DNA of 64,000 nt from Rhodobacteraceae bacterium HTCC2150 (GTDB lineage: Bacteria > Pseudomonadota > Alphaproteobacteria > Rhodobacterales > Rhodobacteraceae). The notes beneath the pieces were generated by a model. The model made no database searches and was not told the origin of the DNA. It worked only from the letters and a program-made list of their open reading frames with translations. Both the position numbers and the translations under genes were made by a program. The stretch covers positions 1 through 64,000 of the forward strand of contig AAXZ01000013.1 of NCBI GenBank assembly GCA_000169395.1, given 5' to 3'. Shown here one piece after another: positions 8,202 to 17,551 of the stretch (position 1 is its first letter; each line of letters opens with the position of its first letter).

Positions 8202-9055
8202 GGTTTAAGTTTATCGAAGAACACCGATCTGCATTTTCCATTGAACTGATGTGTCGGGTCATGGCTGTCAGTCCGCGCGGTTTGCGGGCGTATCGCAGCC
8301 GACCTGCCAGCCGCAGACAGCGGTCTGATATGGTGACGTTGGCGCACATTAAAGAACAATCGCGCCTGAGCTTGGGCAGCTATGGCCGCCCACGCATGAC
8401 AGAAGAGCTGAAAGAGATTGGCCTTGATATTGGTCACCGCCGTGTTGGGCGTTTGATGCGCCAGAATGGCATATCAGTGATCAGAACACGCAAACATAAG
8501 GTGACGACAGACAGCAATCATAAGTTCAACATCTCGCCGAACCTACTGGAGCGTGACTTCAACGCAGATGCGCCAAATCAGAAGTGGGTTGGTGACATTA
8601 CCTATATCTGGACGCGTGAGGGCTGGTTGTATCTGGCCGTGATCCTCGATCTTCATTCACGGCGTGTGATCGGCTGGGCGGTGAGCAATCGGATGAAACG
8701 AGACCTGGCAATCAGGGCGTTGAAAATGGCTATCGCGTTCCGCGCACCTGCAAAAGGCTGCATCCATCACACTGACCGTGGCAGCCAATATTGCTCACAC
8801 GATTACCAAAAGATCCTGCGCCAGCATGGCTTCAAAGTATCCATGTCTGGCAAAGGCAATTGCTATGATAATGCCGCCGTCGAAACCTTCTTCAAAACCA
8901 TCAAGGCGGAATTGATCTGGCGCGATAACTGGGAAACCCGCAGGAAGGCTGAGATGGCGATCTTCGAATACATCAACGGCTTCTACAATCCACGACGACG
9001 CCATTCAGCATTAGGCTGGAAAAGCCCTGTCGCATTCGAACGAAAGGTGGCTTAA
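8198..9055 (+). CDS. IS3 transposase OrfB (copy 1)
   Basis: 285 aa with an IS3-type DDE integrase core: Asp in KWVGDITYIW, Asp in CIHHTDRGSQY, Glu in AAVETFFKTIKAE, and the YxNxxRRHSALG-type end (YNPRRRHSALGWKSP). It appears intact. It can start at its own ATG, coupled to OrfA, or be made as an OrfAB fusion. Confidence 0.95.
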   Translation: MRFKFIEEHRSAFSIELMCRVMAVSPRGLRAYRSRPASRRQRSDMVTLAHIKEQSRLSLGSYGRPRMTEELKEIGLDIGHRRVGRLMRQNGISVIRTRKHKVTTDSNHKFNISPNLLERDFNADAPNQKWVGDITYIWTREGWLYLAVILDLHSRRVIGWAVSNRMKRDLAIRALKMAIAFRAPAKGCIHHTDRGSQYCSHDYQKILRQHGFKVSMSGKGNCYDNAAVETFFKTIKAELIWRDNWETRRKAEMAIFEYINGFYNPRRRHSALGWKSPVAFERKVA

Positions 9056-9093
9056 ACGAGCACTGGGGGCGGCACAAAAGCGCGACAGGTCCA

Positions 9094-9771
9094 CACTCCG
9101 TTAAGCGTTTGATGGGTCATACTGCGACTGCTCTAAACTTCTGTATCAAGGAAGACGACCTGAACACTCGCAACCCGTTTCAAGGTGTCATTATCAAGGA
9201 TGCAGGGTCCACCAAAGATGACCGCCTACCGTTGTCTAAGGAAGACATCTACGAGCTTAACAACGCCTTTGATGCCCCTGATGATGTCACTGCGCTGTGG
9301 ACTACCTTGCGGGATACAGGTGCGCGTCTGTCAGAGATAGTCTATCTGGCTGTTGGGGATGTAGACCTGCAGGATAAGTCCGTAGCTATCCGTCCAAACG
9401 CTTTCAGAGATAGCCTGAAGACTGCTTCCTCGGAGCGCACTATACCTCTGTCCGACAAGGCTCTGAATGCTCTACAGCTGTTGCGTCAGGGTAAGGAAGA
9501 TAATGACCCAATCTTCACTCGCTATGCCCGTCCAAGAGGTGCTGACAGTGCGTCTCAGATGTTGATGAAGCGTCTGCGTAAGGTCGTCAAAGACCCTAAG
9601 AAAACCCTGCACTCCTTACGTCACTCTATGAAGGATGCGTTGCGTAACTCTGGCTGTCCAGAAGAACTTGGCAAGGCTTTGCTAGGACACTCTGACGGCT
9701 CTGTCGCTTCGCGCTATGGCTCTGGTTATACTCTGGATGTGATGCGTGAGGCTATCGAAAAGGCTTGGTAG
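9094..9771 (+). pseudogene. Tyrosine recombinase, C-terminal part (split by IS3)
   Basis: It resumes with HSVKRLMGHTATALNF in the same phase as the N-terminal part, so precise IS loss would restore one gene of about 438 codons. Catalytic residues are present: Arg in RDTGARLSEIV, HSLRHSMKDAL, LLGHSDGS, and Tyr in SRYGSGYT. Closest relatives in the window are the integrases at 1-710 and 23205-23594, which share the KEDDLNTRNPF / YELDLPHKNPF-type core. Confidence 0.85.
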
Positions 9772-9799
9772 GCAAGTAGGCTAGTAGGCACATAGGTTT

Positions 9800-10303
9800 T
9801 TACTCTAAAAGGTGCGAGAGTTCATCTTGGTCACTGTCCTGCTTTTCCCTGCCGATAGGGTTGCGCACATCAGTCTCTATACCTCGTTCTAGGTATTCAT
9901 CTTGGTCAGGCTTAAGGAGCGATAGCTCTATATCACCCTCGAACTCTAACTCTTGCCCTTTACCTTTGGCACCTCTGCCAGAGTAGAACCTGCTTACCTC
10001 GTCATCTCTGTTCTGGCGGTCTGATCCTGACAGGAGGTGGCTTGGACGGATACACTTACGATTGTTGCACTGGTGTCTGACTAACTCCTCTGTCTCTAAA
10101 AAGATGCCATTATACACCATAAATACGAAGCGGTAGGTCAGGGTATTTATGTGGTGATGATTGCCAATAGATATGCGTACCTCATCAGGTTCAGCTTGGG
10201 TTCCAAGTTCCCAACAGGCTCCCGCTGACGCTAAGTCCTGGATATGTTGCTTTGGCTCCTGCGTGGCTTTCTTTGCCTCTGTGAGCTTGCTGACCATTAG
10301 CAT
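9800..10303 (-). CDS. HNH endonuclease-like protein
   Basis: About 167 aa from the ATG at 10303 (another in-frame ATG at 10297). The centre resembles the HNH_3 type of homing endonucleases: TYRFVFMVYNG, then VRHQCNNRKCIRPSHLLSGSDRQNRDD, with His/Cys and the HL..G...N..D pattern. This would be a metal-dependent DNA nicking or cutting domain. The C-terminal 60 residues are very acidic and charged. It is convergent with the split integrase, and its upstream side is cut by an IS3 fragment at about 10300, so its own promoter is probably lost. Confidence 0.7.
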   Translation of the reverse strand: MLMVSKLTEAKKATQEPKQHIQDLASAGACWELGTQAEPDEVRISIGNHHHINTLTYRFVFMVYNGIFLETEELVRHQCNNRKCIRPSHLLSGSDRQNRDDEVSRFYSGRGAKGKGQELEFEGDIELSLLKPDQDEYLERGIETDVRNPIGREKQDSDQDELSHLLE

Positions 10304-11052
10304 TGGAACATGAGGCGCTGACGCCAAGGGAGCTTGCGGTCAAATATACTGACGAGACGCGATATTTTGTCTCTGAATCTTCAGTGTACCGTATCTTAAA
10401 GGCGGCTGATCTGATCACAGCACCAAGCCATGTCACGATCAAAGCTGCATCTGAGTTCCATGAAAAAACAACCCGCATCAACGAGATGTGGCAAACTGAT
10501 TTTACGTACTTCAAGATCATTGGCTGGGGTTGGTACTATCTCAGCACAATCTTGGACGATTACAGCCGCTACATCATCGCATGGAAGCTGTGTACGACGA
10601 TGAAGGCGGGTGATGTGACTGATACGCTAGAAATGGCGTTAGAAACGTCGGGCTGTGATCAGGCCGTCGTTCGCCACAAGCCACGGCTGCTCAGTGACAA
10701 TGGCTCATGCTATATCTCTGGCGAATTGGCAGAATGGTTAGGTGATCGAAGAATGGATCATGTGCGCGGAGCGCCATTCCATCCGCAAACACAAGGCAAA
10801 ATTGAACGCTGGCATCAAACCATGAAGAACCGCGTGCTCTTGGAAAATTACTATCTACCTGGTGATCTTGAACGTCGAATTGGGACATTCGTCGAATATT
10901 ACAACAACGAGCGTTACCACGAGAGCTTAAACAACGTCACGCCTGCGGATGTGTACTTCGGGCGCGACAGGGAAATCATCAGAGAAAGGAAGAAGACCAA
11001 ACGCAACACCATCAATCAACGTCGCTTGCAACATTTTAAGAAAGCGGCATAA
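10300..11052 (+). pseudogene. IS3-family transposase OrfB, N-terminally truncated
   Basis: About 250 residues remain, starting LEHEALTPRELAVKYTDE. The DDE core is complete: Asp in WQTDFTYFK, Asp in LLSDNGSCY, Glu in QGKIERWHQTMKN. OrfA and the first part of OrfB are missing. The right IS end probably lies near 11128 (CTGACGACGGACA). This is a third IS3 type, different from the elements at 7863 and 3298. Confidence 0.85.
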
Positions 11053-11153
11053 TCAAATCAACAATACGAACCAGAGCCCCCAGTAATTTATAAGCTCACC
11101 TGTTCCAATTTATCTGACGACGGACAAATTAACCTTATGAGAGAGTAAAGTTT

Positions 11154-12359
11154 ATGCGTATCCTTCCAACGACATTGTTCTTGATATCACTTTTCTGGCA
11201 ATCTGCGGTTGCCCAGACACTCGAGCTTCACATTGACGCTGACTATTCGATAAGCGTTGACGCTTCACTCTCAATAGAGAGCGGCGTGCGCACGGCATTA
11301 TCTGAAGTTGGCGGACAAATCGCAGGATACCAAATTGACGTTGTCGCCAATGACCATCGCGGCAACGTCAAGCGCTCTCTCCGAACGATGGAAAACTTCC
11401 TTGAAAATGATAGGGCACTTGCTGTGGTCGGCGGGTTACATTCTCCACCATATCTGACCAACCAAAAATTCATCAATCAAAATGGTGTCTTGACCCTGCT
11501 GCCGTGGTCAGCAGCAGGCCCGATCACGAGACCTGCACTCGGTGATGATAACTGGATTTTTCGACTTTCTGTAGACGATTTTAAAACCGCCCCCTTTCTC
11601 GTAGACGAAGCAATGCAGGGTGGTGAATGCACCGACATAGGGTTAGTTTTAATCGATACGGGTTGGGGTCGGGGCAACCAAGCAGCTCTGTCTGCAGTGC
11701 TCAATACGCGCGGAAGCCCTCCCGTTTTCTCTCAATTTTTCGGCTCTAACATCAACGCGACCAACGCGAACATCCTCGCCAAAGACTTAGCGGTCTCAGG
11801 TGCTGACTGTGCCATTATTCTGTCGGATTGGGACAATGGTGCTGAGGTTATGCTCGCTTTGCACGAACGCGCACCTAACGCCCGTATTTTTAGTCATTGG
11901 GGCATTATGGGGGGGGCATTCGCCCAACGTGTGCCGAATGACATCAGAGCCGATTTAGATCTGCGCGTTCTCCAAACTTGCGGATTAAGACGGGAAGCAG
12001 ATGGTAGTGATATTTTGTCGGCTGCGTTACGAGCGGCTGATGAAACCTTTGACAGCCTTTCCGATGTTCCGGCCCAGACGGGCTTCGTGCATGGCTACGA
12101 TCTGACGCGTATTTTCATTGCAGCGGTTCGGCAGGCGTCAACCACACAGGAATGGAACGGAAATATCGTTGCCAAAAGGTTGGCCGTGCGCAACGCACTC
12201 GAACAACTTGACAGCGCGGTCGAAGGTATCTTGAAAACATATGCAACACCGTTTGAGCCCTACACAACAGAAAACATAGACGCGCATGAGGCTCTGGGGT
12301 CCGCAGATCTTTGCATGGCTAAATTTAATACTGACGGAATATTGGAACTCATAAAGTGA
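11154..12359 (+). CDS. Periplasmic ABC-type binding protein (branched-chain amino acid/amide type)
   Basis: 401 aa with signal peptide (residues 1-20, cleavage after AVA). The fold matches the Leu/Ile/Val-binding (Peripla_BP_6) family: SIESGVRTALSEVGG, IDVVANDHRGN, VVGGLHSPPYL, GVLTLLPWSAAG, FVHGYDLTRIFIAAVRQA. No permease or ATPase gene is near. Its stop overlaps the start of a membrane GGDEF-EAL protein (ATAAAGTGAG; GTG start at 12356). The likely job, by inference, is ligand sensing for that protein rather than transport. Ligand unknown. Confidence 0.85.
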   Translation: MRILPTTLFLISLFWQSAVAQTLELHIDADYSISVDASLSIESGVRTALSEVGGQIAGYQIDVVANDHRGNVKRSLRTMENFLENDRALAVVGGLHSPPYLTNQKFINQNGVLTLLPWSAAGPITRPALGDDNWIFRLSVDDFKTAPFLVDEAMQGGECTDIGLVLIDTGWGRGNQAALSAVLNTRGSPPVFSQFFGSNINATNANILAKDLAVSGADCAIILSDWDNGAEVMLALHERAPNARIFSHWGIMGGAFAQRVPNDIRADLDLRVLQTCGLRREADGSDILSAALRAADETFDSLSDVPAQTGFVHGYDLTRIFIAAVRQASTTQEWNGNIVAKRLAVRNALEQLDSAVEGILKTYATPFEPYTTENIDAHEALGSADLCMAKFNTDGILELIK

Positions 12360-14662
12360 GTTGGCAAAGCAGCATATCTAAGGATGTGGTAAGGGGAGCA
12401 CCATCGCAATTGGCGCGCAGGTTCTGGATACTTCTGATTGCTATTATGGCAGCGGCAATTGCGGCGAGTGTCCTAGCCATTTGGTTAACGGCCACGCCAT
12501 TTTTGCGGAATTTTCAGACTGAATCTGTTAAAATTAAAGCTGAAAGCATAGCTCTCAATTTAGAACACTCTCTGACGCAAAATACCCAAATCCTTAAGCT
12601 CATTGCCAACCAACGTGACGTCGTGTCCGTCGCGCTGGGATATATTGCTGATACAGAAACACTGTACGAATACGCGACGAACACCGAACTTCCAAAAGAG
12701 TTTATTCATCTCATGCTCTACGATGCACTAGGGTATAGACTTGAGACTCAGAACATCTCGGGAAAACACAATATTGACAATTTTTCGGATTCAGAAATTG
12801 AGGCGCTAGTACTCACGGTGTTAGAAGTCCAGGCTGGCGCGCAGAAAGCCGTTCTCCTGAAACGGCATGACAACGACATCAACATAATGGTCGCCGCACC
12901 TGTCCGCAGTCGAGGCCTTATTGAAGGTGTGTTACTTGGCCATTTGCGTTTTGGGGTGAACGAAGTTTTAGTTGCGAATGATAGTATCCTCTCGGTTGAT
13001 ATTATACGCAAGGATTTGGACGACCAACCATTCCAACAAAGCTCTATTTATGCCGCCCAAGCCATCGTATCTGGGACACAGCTTCTGATATCCGTCGAGC
13101 CGAATATGGCAGTCATCGCCCTTGCAGGGCGCAAACTTCTGATCACTACTGTCGGCGCCATCAGCCTCGTCCTCTCCGTAGCATTCGCAACGTTTGCATG
13201 GCTAGGTCGCTCAAGCATCATCGCGCCACATCAGAAACTTCAGGATCAAAAAAATGAGCTTTCAGACCGTGCGGCTGAGCTAGTCATCGCCAACAATCAG
13301 ACGGAGTTTCAAGCCCTGCATGATCCTCTAACGGAGCTTTTTAACAGGAGAGGGCTTGATGCCGCATTTGAGGCACGAAAAAGCTACGGCATCACCGAGG
13401 GCACGCTCATTCACATCGACTTGGACCACTTCAAAAATGTTAACGACAACATGGGTCACACTGCAGGCGATTTTGTGCTGAGTGAAGTAGGTAGAATTCT
13501 CACCAGTGAGGTCCGCTCTGGGAACGGTGAGCGATTGCCGGATATTGTTGCCCGCACGGGTGGTGATGAATTTGTGGTATTACTAGGCCCGCAAGCTACG
13601 ATCGAAACTGCCGAGATTCTCAGCACCCGGCTCTTGGCCAAAATTTGCGAACCCATGCCTTTTGATTCCATATCACTTCAGATTGGCGCAAGTTTTGGTA
13701 TAGCAAGCACACATGACGGGCTAGTTTCGTCGTTAAGCGATCTATTGGCGGCAGCAGATGCAGCGCTTTACGACGCCAAAGATAGCGGCCGGAACTGCAT
13801 CCGCTATTATACTGAATCCCTGCACGGCAAGGTCGTCGAACAACGACAGCTTGCGCTCAAATTTAGACTGGCTATCTCGGATCGTGAGTTCGAGCCATAT
13901 TTTCAACCGCAGTTTGATGCGCATACCGGTAAACTCAGCGGTGTCGAGGTACTCGCGCGCTGGCCCTCCGAGCAGCTGGGGTTAGTGACCCCAGACACGT
14001 TCCTTCCTATTGCACGGCAGCTTTACATGATGGGGGAATTAGACCAAATCATATTCGATAAAGCATCAGATCAGATCATGACGCTGCACCGGAAGGGCAT
14101 CCGCGTTCCGAAAATATCTTTCAATGTTACAGCAGAACGCGTGATCAGCGGCGGAGCACTTAAAGCCGTGCGTTCTTTAGGCAAAAATCGACCGCAGATC
14201 TCAATCGAAGTGCTGGAATCCGTCATCGTAGAGGATCAGCTGGATGGCTTCTGGATAGAAATAGAGAAATTACGCAAGCTCGAAGTCGTGATCGAGATCG
14301 ACGATTTTGGTTCAGGGCACTCATCGTTGGTCGGGGCTCTAGAGCTCCAACCAGACGTTTTGAAGATCGATCGCCGTCTCATCATTCCAATTACGACGTC
14401 CGAGCAAGCGAAAAAAATGCTCAAACAGATTGTCGGGATGGCAAAGATCATCGGTTTGAAGGTAACAGCCGAGGGCGTCGAAACAATAGAACATGCTAAA
14501 ATTGCGACGGACTGCGGCTGTGACATACTCCAAGGTTTTGGGTTGGCGCTTCCAATGCCGATCGCCGAGCTGGAAGCTTTCCTCCAAAACAATGCGGATC
14601 TTCTCCTTAGCCCTGGAACTACGCCGCATAGGTGGACCAAAACATCGGTTCGTAGTACCTGA
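12356..14662 (+). CDS. Membrane sensor GGDEF-EAL protein (c-di-GMP turnover)
   Basis: 768 aa, GTG start overlapping the binding-protein stop. One membrane segment at about residues 24-47, a periplasmic part of roughly 210 residues, and a second segment at about 260-285. The GGDEF domain (LHDPLTELFNRRGL to ARTGGDEFVVLLG) is at about 320-475. The EAL domain is at about 500-750 (YFQPQFDAHTGKLSGVEVLARW, ISIEVLES, EIDDFGSGHSSL, KIDRRLI, TAEGVET). GGDEF is canonical for cyclase activity. EAL reads EVL, a common active variant, so both activities are possible. The overlap with the binding protein suggests that ligand-bound protein signals through the periplasmic part. Confidence 0.93.
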   Translation: MSWQSSISKDVVRGAPSQLARRFWILLIAIMAAAIAASVLAIWLTATPFLRNFQTESVKIKAESIALNLEHSLTQNTQILKLIANQRDVVSVALGYIADTETLYEYATNTELPKEFIHLMLYDALGYRLETQNISGKHNIDNFSDSEIEALVLTVLEVQAGAQKAVLLKRHDNDINIMVAAPVRSRGLIEGVLLGHLRFGVNEVLVANDSILSVDIIRKDLDDQPFQQSSIYAAQAIVSGTQLLISVEPNMAVIALAGRKLLITTVGAISLVLSVAFATFAWLGRSSIIAPHQKLQDQKNELSDRAAELVIANNQTEFQALHDPLTELFNRRGLDAAFEARKSYGITEGTLIHIDLDHFKNVNDNMGHTAGDFVLSEVGRILTSEVRSGNGERLPDIVARTGGDEFVVLLGPQATIETAEILSTRLLAKICEPMPFDSISLQIGASFGIASTHDGLVSSLSDLLAAADAALYDAKDSGRNCIRYYTESLHGKVVEQRQLALKFRLAISDREFEPYFQPQFDAHTGKLSGVEVLARWPSEQLGLVTPDTFLPIARQLYMMGELDQIIFDKASDQIMTLHRKGIRVPKISFNVTAERVISGGALKAVRSLGKNRPQISIEVLESVIVEDQLDGFWIEIEKLRKLEVVIEIDDFGSGHSSLVGALELQPDVLKIDRRLIIPITTSEQAKKMLKQIVGMAKIIGLKVTAEGVETIEHAKIATDCGCDILQGFGLALPMPIAELEAFLQNNADLLLSPGTTPHRWTKTSVRST

Positions 14663-15065
14663 AACTCGGCTAACCTTATCCCTAAAACTGGGTTCTGTCA
14701 GACAAACTTGACGGTTTCACGGTTGATCCCTATTTTTGGTAAATGACAACATGTTCTCCCTTCAAATATTTCAAGACTTCACCTGAAATCATCCGATTGG
14801 CAGTGATGTATTACATACCTTATCCATTGAGTTTTCTTCAGTTGGAAGACATCTAGTTTGAAACGAGCGATGCATATTCATATTCTATTATGGTTCAGTT
14901 TAAAGAATGTAAGATATGGTTATTCGAGCTTCGTTAGCTTTTATGCCATGTTTAACACAGTAATTCCGCCCCTCCCTAAGATGACGCCAAAAACATACTA
15001 TTAAACACACCAAAAATATCGCCACTTAAGTCATTGTTTATAAACATATAGTTTACACCGCCTAC
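14663..15065. other. AT-rich gap, no gene seen
   Basis: About 400 AT-rich bases between the GGDEF-EAL gene and the tRNA-Phe fragment. I see no convincing reading frame, hairpin with T-run, or repeat. Confidence 0.5.
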
Positions 15066-15111
15066 ATTGAAAATCCTCGTGTCGGTGGTTCAAATCCGCC
15101 CCTGGGCACCA
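15066..15111 (+). other. tRNA-Phe 3' portion: probable att site
   Basis: It contains the GAA anticodon region (TTGAAAATCC), the T-arm (GGTGG TTCAAAT CCGCC), the acceptor strand CCTGGGC, discriminator A and CCA. The 5' half of the tRNA (expected to start GCCCAGG) is absent, so it is not a functional tRNA. It is the kind of 3'-end duplicate left by integrases that use tRNA genes. In this orientation the inserted DNA would have been on the left side. Confidence 0.8.
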
Positions 15112-15202
15112 TTTAAAAAAATATTAGTGATAATAAACAGTTAGTTGGGTAGTTTAGAATTTATAGTGTCCACCAAATTGTCCACCACCTCGCAATCTCT
15201 TG

Positions 15203-15646
15203 CTATAAGTCCCGCAGCTTAAATAGTCCAAATGCTTTCTGATCCAGTCGGGCGCATTCTTCCCAACCGGCGAAATATTTCTTCCTCGTCATGCCATGTG
15301 GTCTTGCGGGGAACGGAACCATTAGGCCTCCCTCAACTTGTCCAAACTTCTCACGATGGCGAATTGCCTTCCTAATTGCCCTATCTCTGGGACTTTCGGA
15401 TTTGCATCTGTATCTGAGCTTAGAACAGCCCCGACAGACCCATGGATACAGCTTCTTACATCGATGATTACATTGCGGACATCGAAACCAGGGACGTCTG
15501 CCACCTAGATTGCATTCTGTCCAGGTCACGTCAATGCGAACATCTTCAGGTTTTTTGATGACGAACCTCGCGCCAGGGACTGGTCTAAAGTCCCGTATGT
15601 CTAAGTTTACTATATCGTCCACATACGAAATTATTTTTCTATTCAT
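15203..15646 (-). CDS. Cys-rich (zinc-binding) protein of unknown function
   Basis: 147 aa from the ATG at 15646, preceded by GAAGGTGG. An in-frame extension to 15712 is possible. Paired CxxC motifs form a zinc-finger-like core (FRCPQCNHRC, WVCRGCSKLRY), followed by a basic helical part (RDRAIRKAIRHREKFG) and PFPARPHGMTRKKYF. I recall similar uncharacterised proteins from alphaproteobacterial genomic islands but no known function. It lies next to the tRNA-Phe att fragment. Confidence 0.65.
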   Translation of the reverse strand: MNRKIISYVDDIVNLDIRDFRPVPGARFVIKKPEDVRIDVTWTECNLGGRRPWFRCPQCNHRCKKLYPWVCRGCSKLRYRCKSESPRDRAIRKAIRHREKFGQVEGGLMVPFPARPHGMTRKKYFAGWEECARLDQKAFGLFKLRDL

Positions 15647-15962
15647 CGATTTGCCACCTTCTGGGCAGATTTTTCTAGGGCAATGGTTGTGGTTGGGCTT
15701 GGCCTGCTGCAAACGAGCTAGGGGCCTCTGTCATCCCACGGGGCTTGGCTGCACATGCAGCGCGTTGGGATTCATGGTCAGATTTTTAGCATATGTCCGT
15801 CATCATATAATTTAAGACAGATGGCGCTTTGACTTTGAGGAGTCATCGCTCACCTAGTTCCAATTAAGCAGCAGACTTTCGTGCTCTGCGCAGCATTTTA
15901 TTGGCGGTAAAGTCGTTGTGCGGACAAACCGGCCTGTTGCAACATCGAATTCGAAGGCTGCT
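15647..15962. other. Gap, no gene seen
   Basis: About 315 bases between the Cys-rich gene and IS3 copy 2. No supported feature. Confidence 0.4.
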
Positions 15963-16000
15963 TGGACCTGTCGCGCTTTTGTGCCGCCCCCGGTGCTCGT

Positions 16001-16858
16001 TTAAGCCACCTTTCGTTCGAATGCGACAGGGCTTTTCCAGCCTAATGCTGAATGGCGTCGTCGTGGATTGTAGAAGCCGTTGATGTATTCGAAGATCGCC
16101 ATCTCAGCCTTCCTGCGGGTTTCCCAGTTATCGCGCCAGATCAATTCCGCCTTGATGGTTTTGAAGAAGGTTTCGACGGCGGCATTATCATAGCAATTGC
16201 CTTTGCCAGACATGGATACTTTGAAGCCATGCTGGCGCAGGATCTTTTGGTAATCGTGTGAGCAATATTGGCTGCCACGGTCAGTGTGATGGATGCAGCC
16301 TTTTGCAGGTGCGCGGAACGCGATAGCCATTTTCAACGCCCTGATTGCCAGGTCTCGTTTCATCCGATTGCTCACCGCCCAGCCGATCACACGCCGTGAA
16401 TGAAGATCGAGGATCACGGCCAGATACAACCAGCCCTCACGCGTCCAGATATAGGTAATGTCACCAACCCACTTCTGATTTGGCGCATCTGCGTTGAAGT
16501 CACGCTCCAGTAGGTTCGGCGAGATGTTGAACTTATGATTGCTGTCTGTCGTCACCTTATGTTTGCGTGTTCTGATCACTGATATGCCATTCTGGCGCAT
16601 CAAACGCCCAACACGGCGGTGACCAATATCAAGGCCAATCTCTTTCAGCTCTTCTGTCATGCGTGGGCGGCCATAGCTGCCCAAGCTCAGGCGCGATTGT
16701 TCTTTAATGTGCGCCAACGTCACCATATCAGACCGCTGTCTGCGGCTGGCAGGTCGGCTGCGATACGCCCGCAAACCGCGCGGACTGACAGCCATGACCC
16801 GACACATCAGTTCAATGGAAAATGCAGATCGGTGTTCTTCGATAAACTTAAACCTCAT
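16001..16858 (-). CDS. IS3 transposase OrfB (copy 2)
   Basis: 285 aa, identical in sequence to OrfB of copy 1, with all three DDE residues. Intact. A +1/-1 slip from OrfA at 16894-16888 would fuse the two proteins as in copy 1. Confidence 0.95.
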   Translation of the reverse strand: MRFKFIEEHRSAFSIELMCRVMAVSPRGLRAYRSRPASRRQRSDMVTLAHIKEQSRLSLGSYGRPRMTEELKEIGLDIGHRRVGRLMRQNGISVIRTRKHKVTTDSNHKFNISPNLLERDFNADAPNQKWVGDITYIWTREGWLYLAVILDLHSRRVIGWAVSNRMKRDLAIRALKMAIAFRAPAKGCIHHTDRGSQYCSHDYQKILRQHGFKVSMSGKGNCYDNAAVETFFKTIKAELIWRDNWETRRKAEMAIFEYINGFYNPRRRHSALGWKSPVAFERKVA

Positions 16859-17130
16859 GGCTTTTGGCTCGCAAAGAACACCGTGGCCTTTTTTAACACT
16901 TCCCTTTCCTCCTTGAGAATGCGGTTCTCACGTCGAAGCCGGTCATTCTCTTGGGCGAGGCTTAAATCCTCTTTTGACACCAAATCCGTGTCTCGATGCG
17001 CCGTGATCCATTTGTTCAGTGTCGACATGCCGACGCCAAGATCGTCCACCACCTGCTTGCGCGTCAGCCCACTGGTCAGCGCGATCCGCACTGCATCTTG
17101 GCGGAATTCGTCCGTCCGTTTCAGTACCAT
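16855..17130 (-). CDS. IS3 transposase OrfA (copy 2)
   Basis: 91 aa, identical to OrfA of copy 1: helix-turn-helix then coiled coil. The A AAA AAG heptamer lies at 16894-16888 on the minus strand, in the same phase as in copy 1. Confidence 0.93.
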   Translation of the reverse strand: MVLKRTDEFRQDAVRIALTSGLTRKQVVDDLGVGMSTLNKWITAHRDTDLVSKEDLSLAQENDRLRRENRILKEEREVLKKATVFFASQKP

Positions 17131-17193
17131 AGTCAGTCTCCTTTGCTGCAGTAAATGCTATCAAAGGAGCGGCATCAAACCGTGACAGGTCCA

Positions 17194-17551
17194 AGCTGGC
17201 TTCTCTTTGGGTAAGGACGCACGCTCTTCAAAGCTCGTTGCTACACGTTAGTGACTTGTTGTCTTGGCTCTAGCCAGCGCTTGAGCGTGCATCGAAACTA
17301 TTTCTCTTGTCTTGGATTGCGAGGTGGAAACCCGATCTGGCTAAAATCTTTGGTCACTTCTGGCAGGGTCCCATACTTACCAATGAGCCTTCATCCTCTG
17401 CACCCTAGTGGCCTGCCAGACTGTTGAACGACCTGACGGGGTTTGAACTTAGATTTCGAAGTGGTTTGCTGGAGCCATACGTGCTCTTGGCTTGATGTAC
17501 TGACGGTTTTCACTCATCCTCAGCGGGAAATTAGAAGTACGGAATTTTAAC
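17194..17551. other. Gap, no gene seen
   Basis: About 360 bases between IS3 copy 2 and the nuclease/helicase fragment. No supported feature. Confidence 0.4.

Larger units (their letters stand above)
7863..9093 (+). mobile_element. IS3-family insertion sequence, copy 1
   Basis: The ends are TGGACCTGTC and its inverse GACAGGTCCA within imperfect inverted repeats of about 25 bp. It carries overlapping orfA and orfB. Flanks are AAC on the left and CAC on the right, a possible 3-bp target duplication with one change. A copy with the same encoded proteins lies inverted at 15963-17193. Confidence 0.95.
15963..17193 (-). mobile_element. IS3-family insertion sequence, copy 2
   Basis: Same ends (TGGACCTGTC/GACAGGTCCA), same length and identical encoded proteins as the copy at 7863-9093, in the opposite orientation. 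A GCT triplet precedes the left end and another begins one base after the right end, so a 3-bp target duplication is possible but not exact. Confidence 0.95.
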
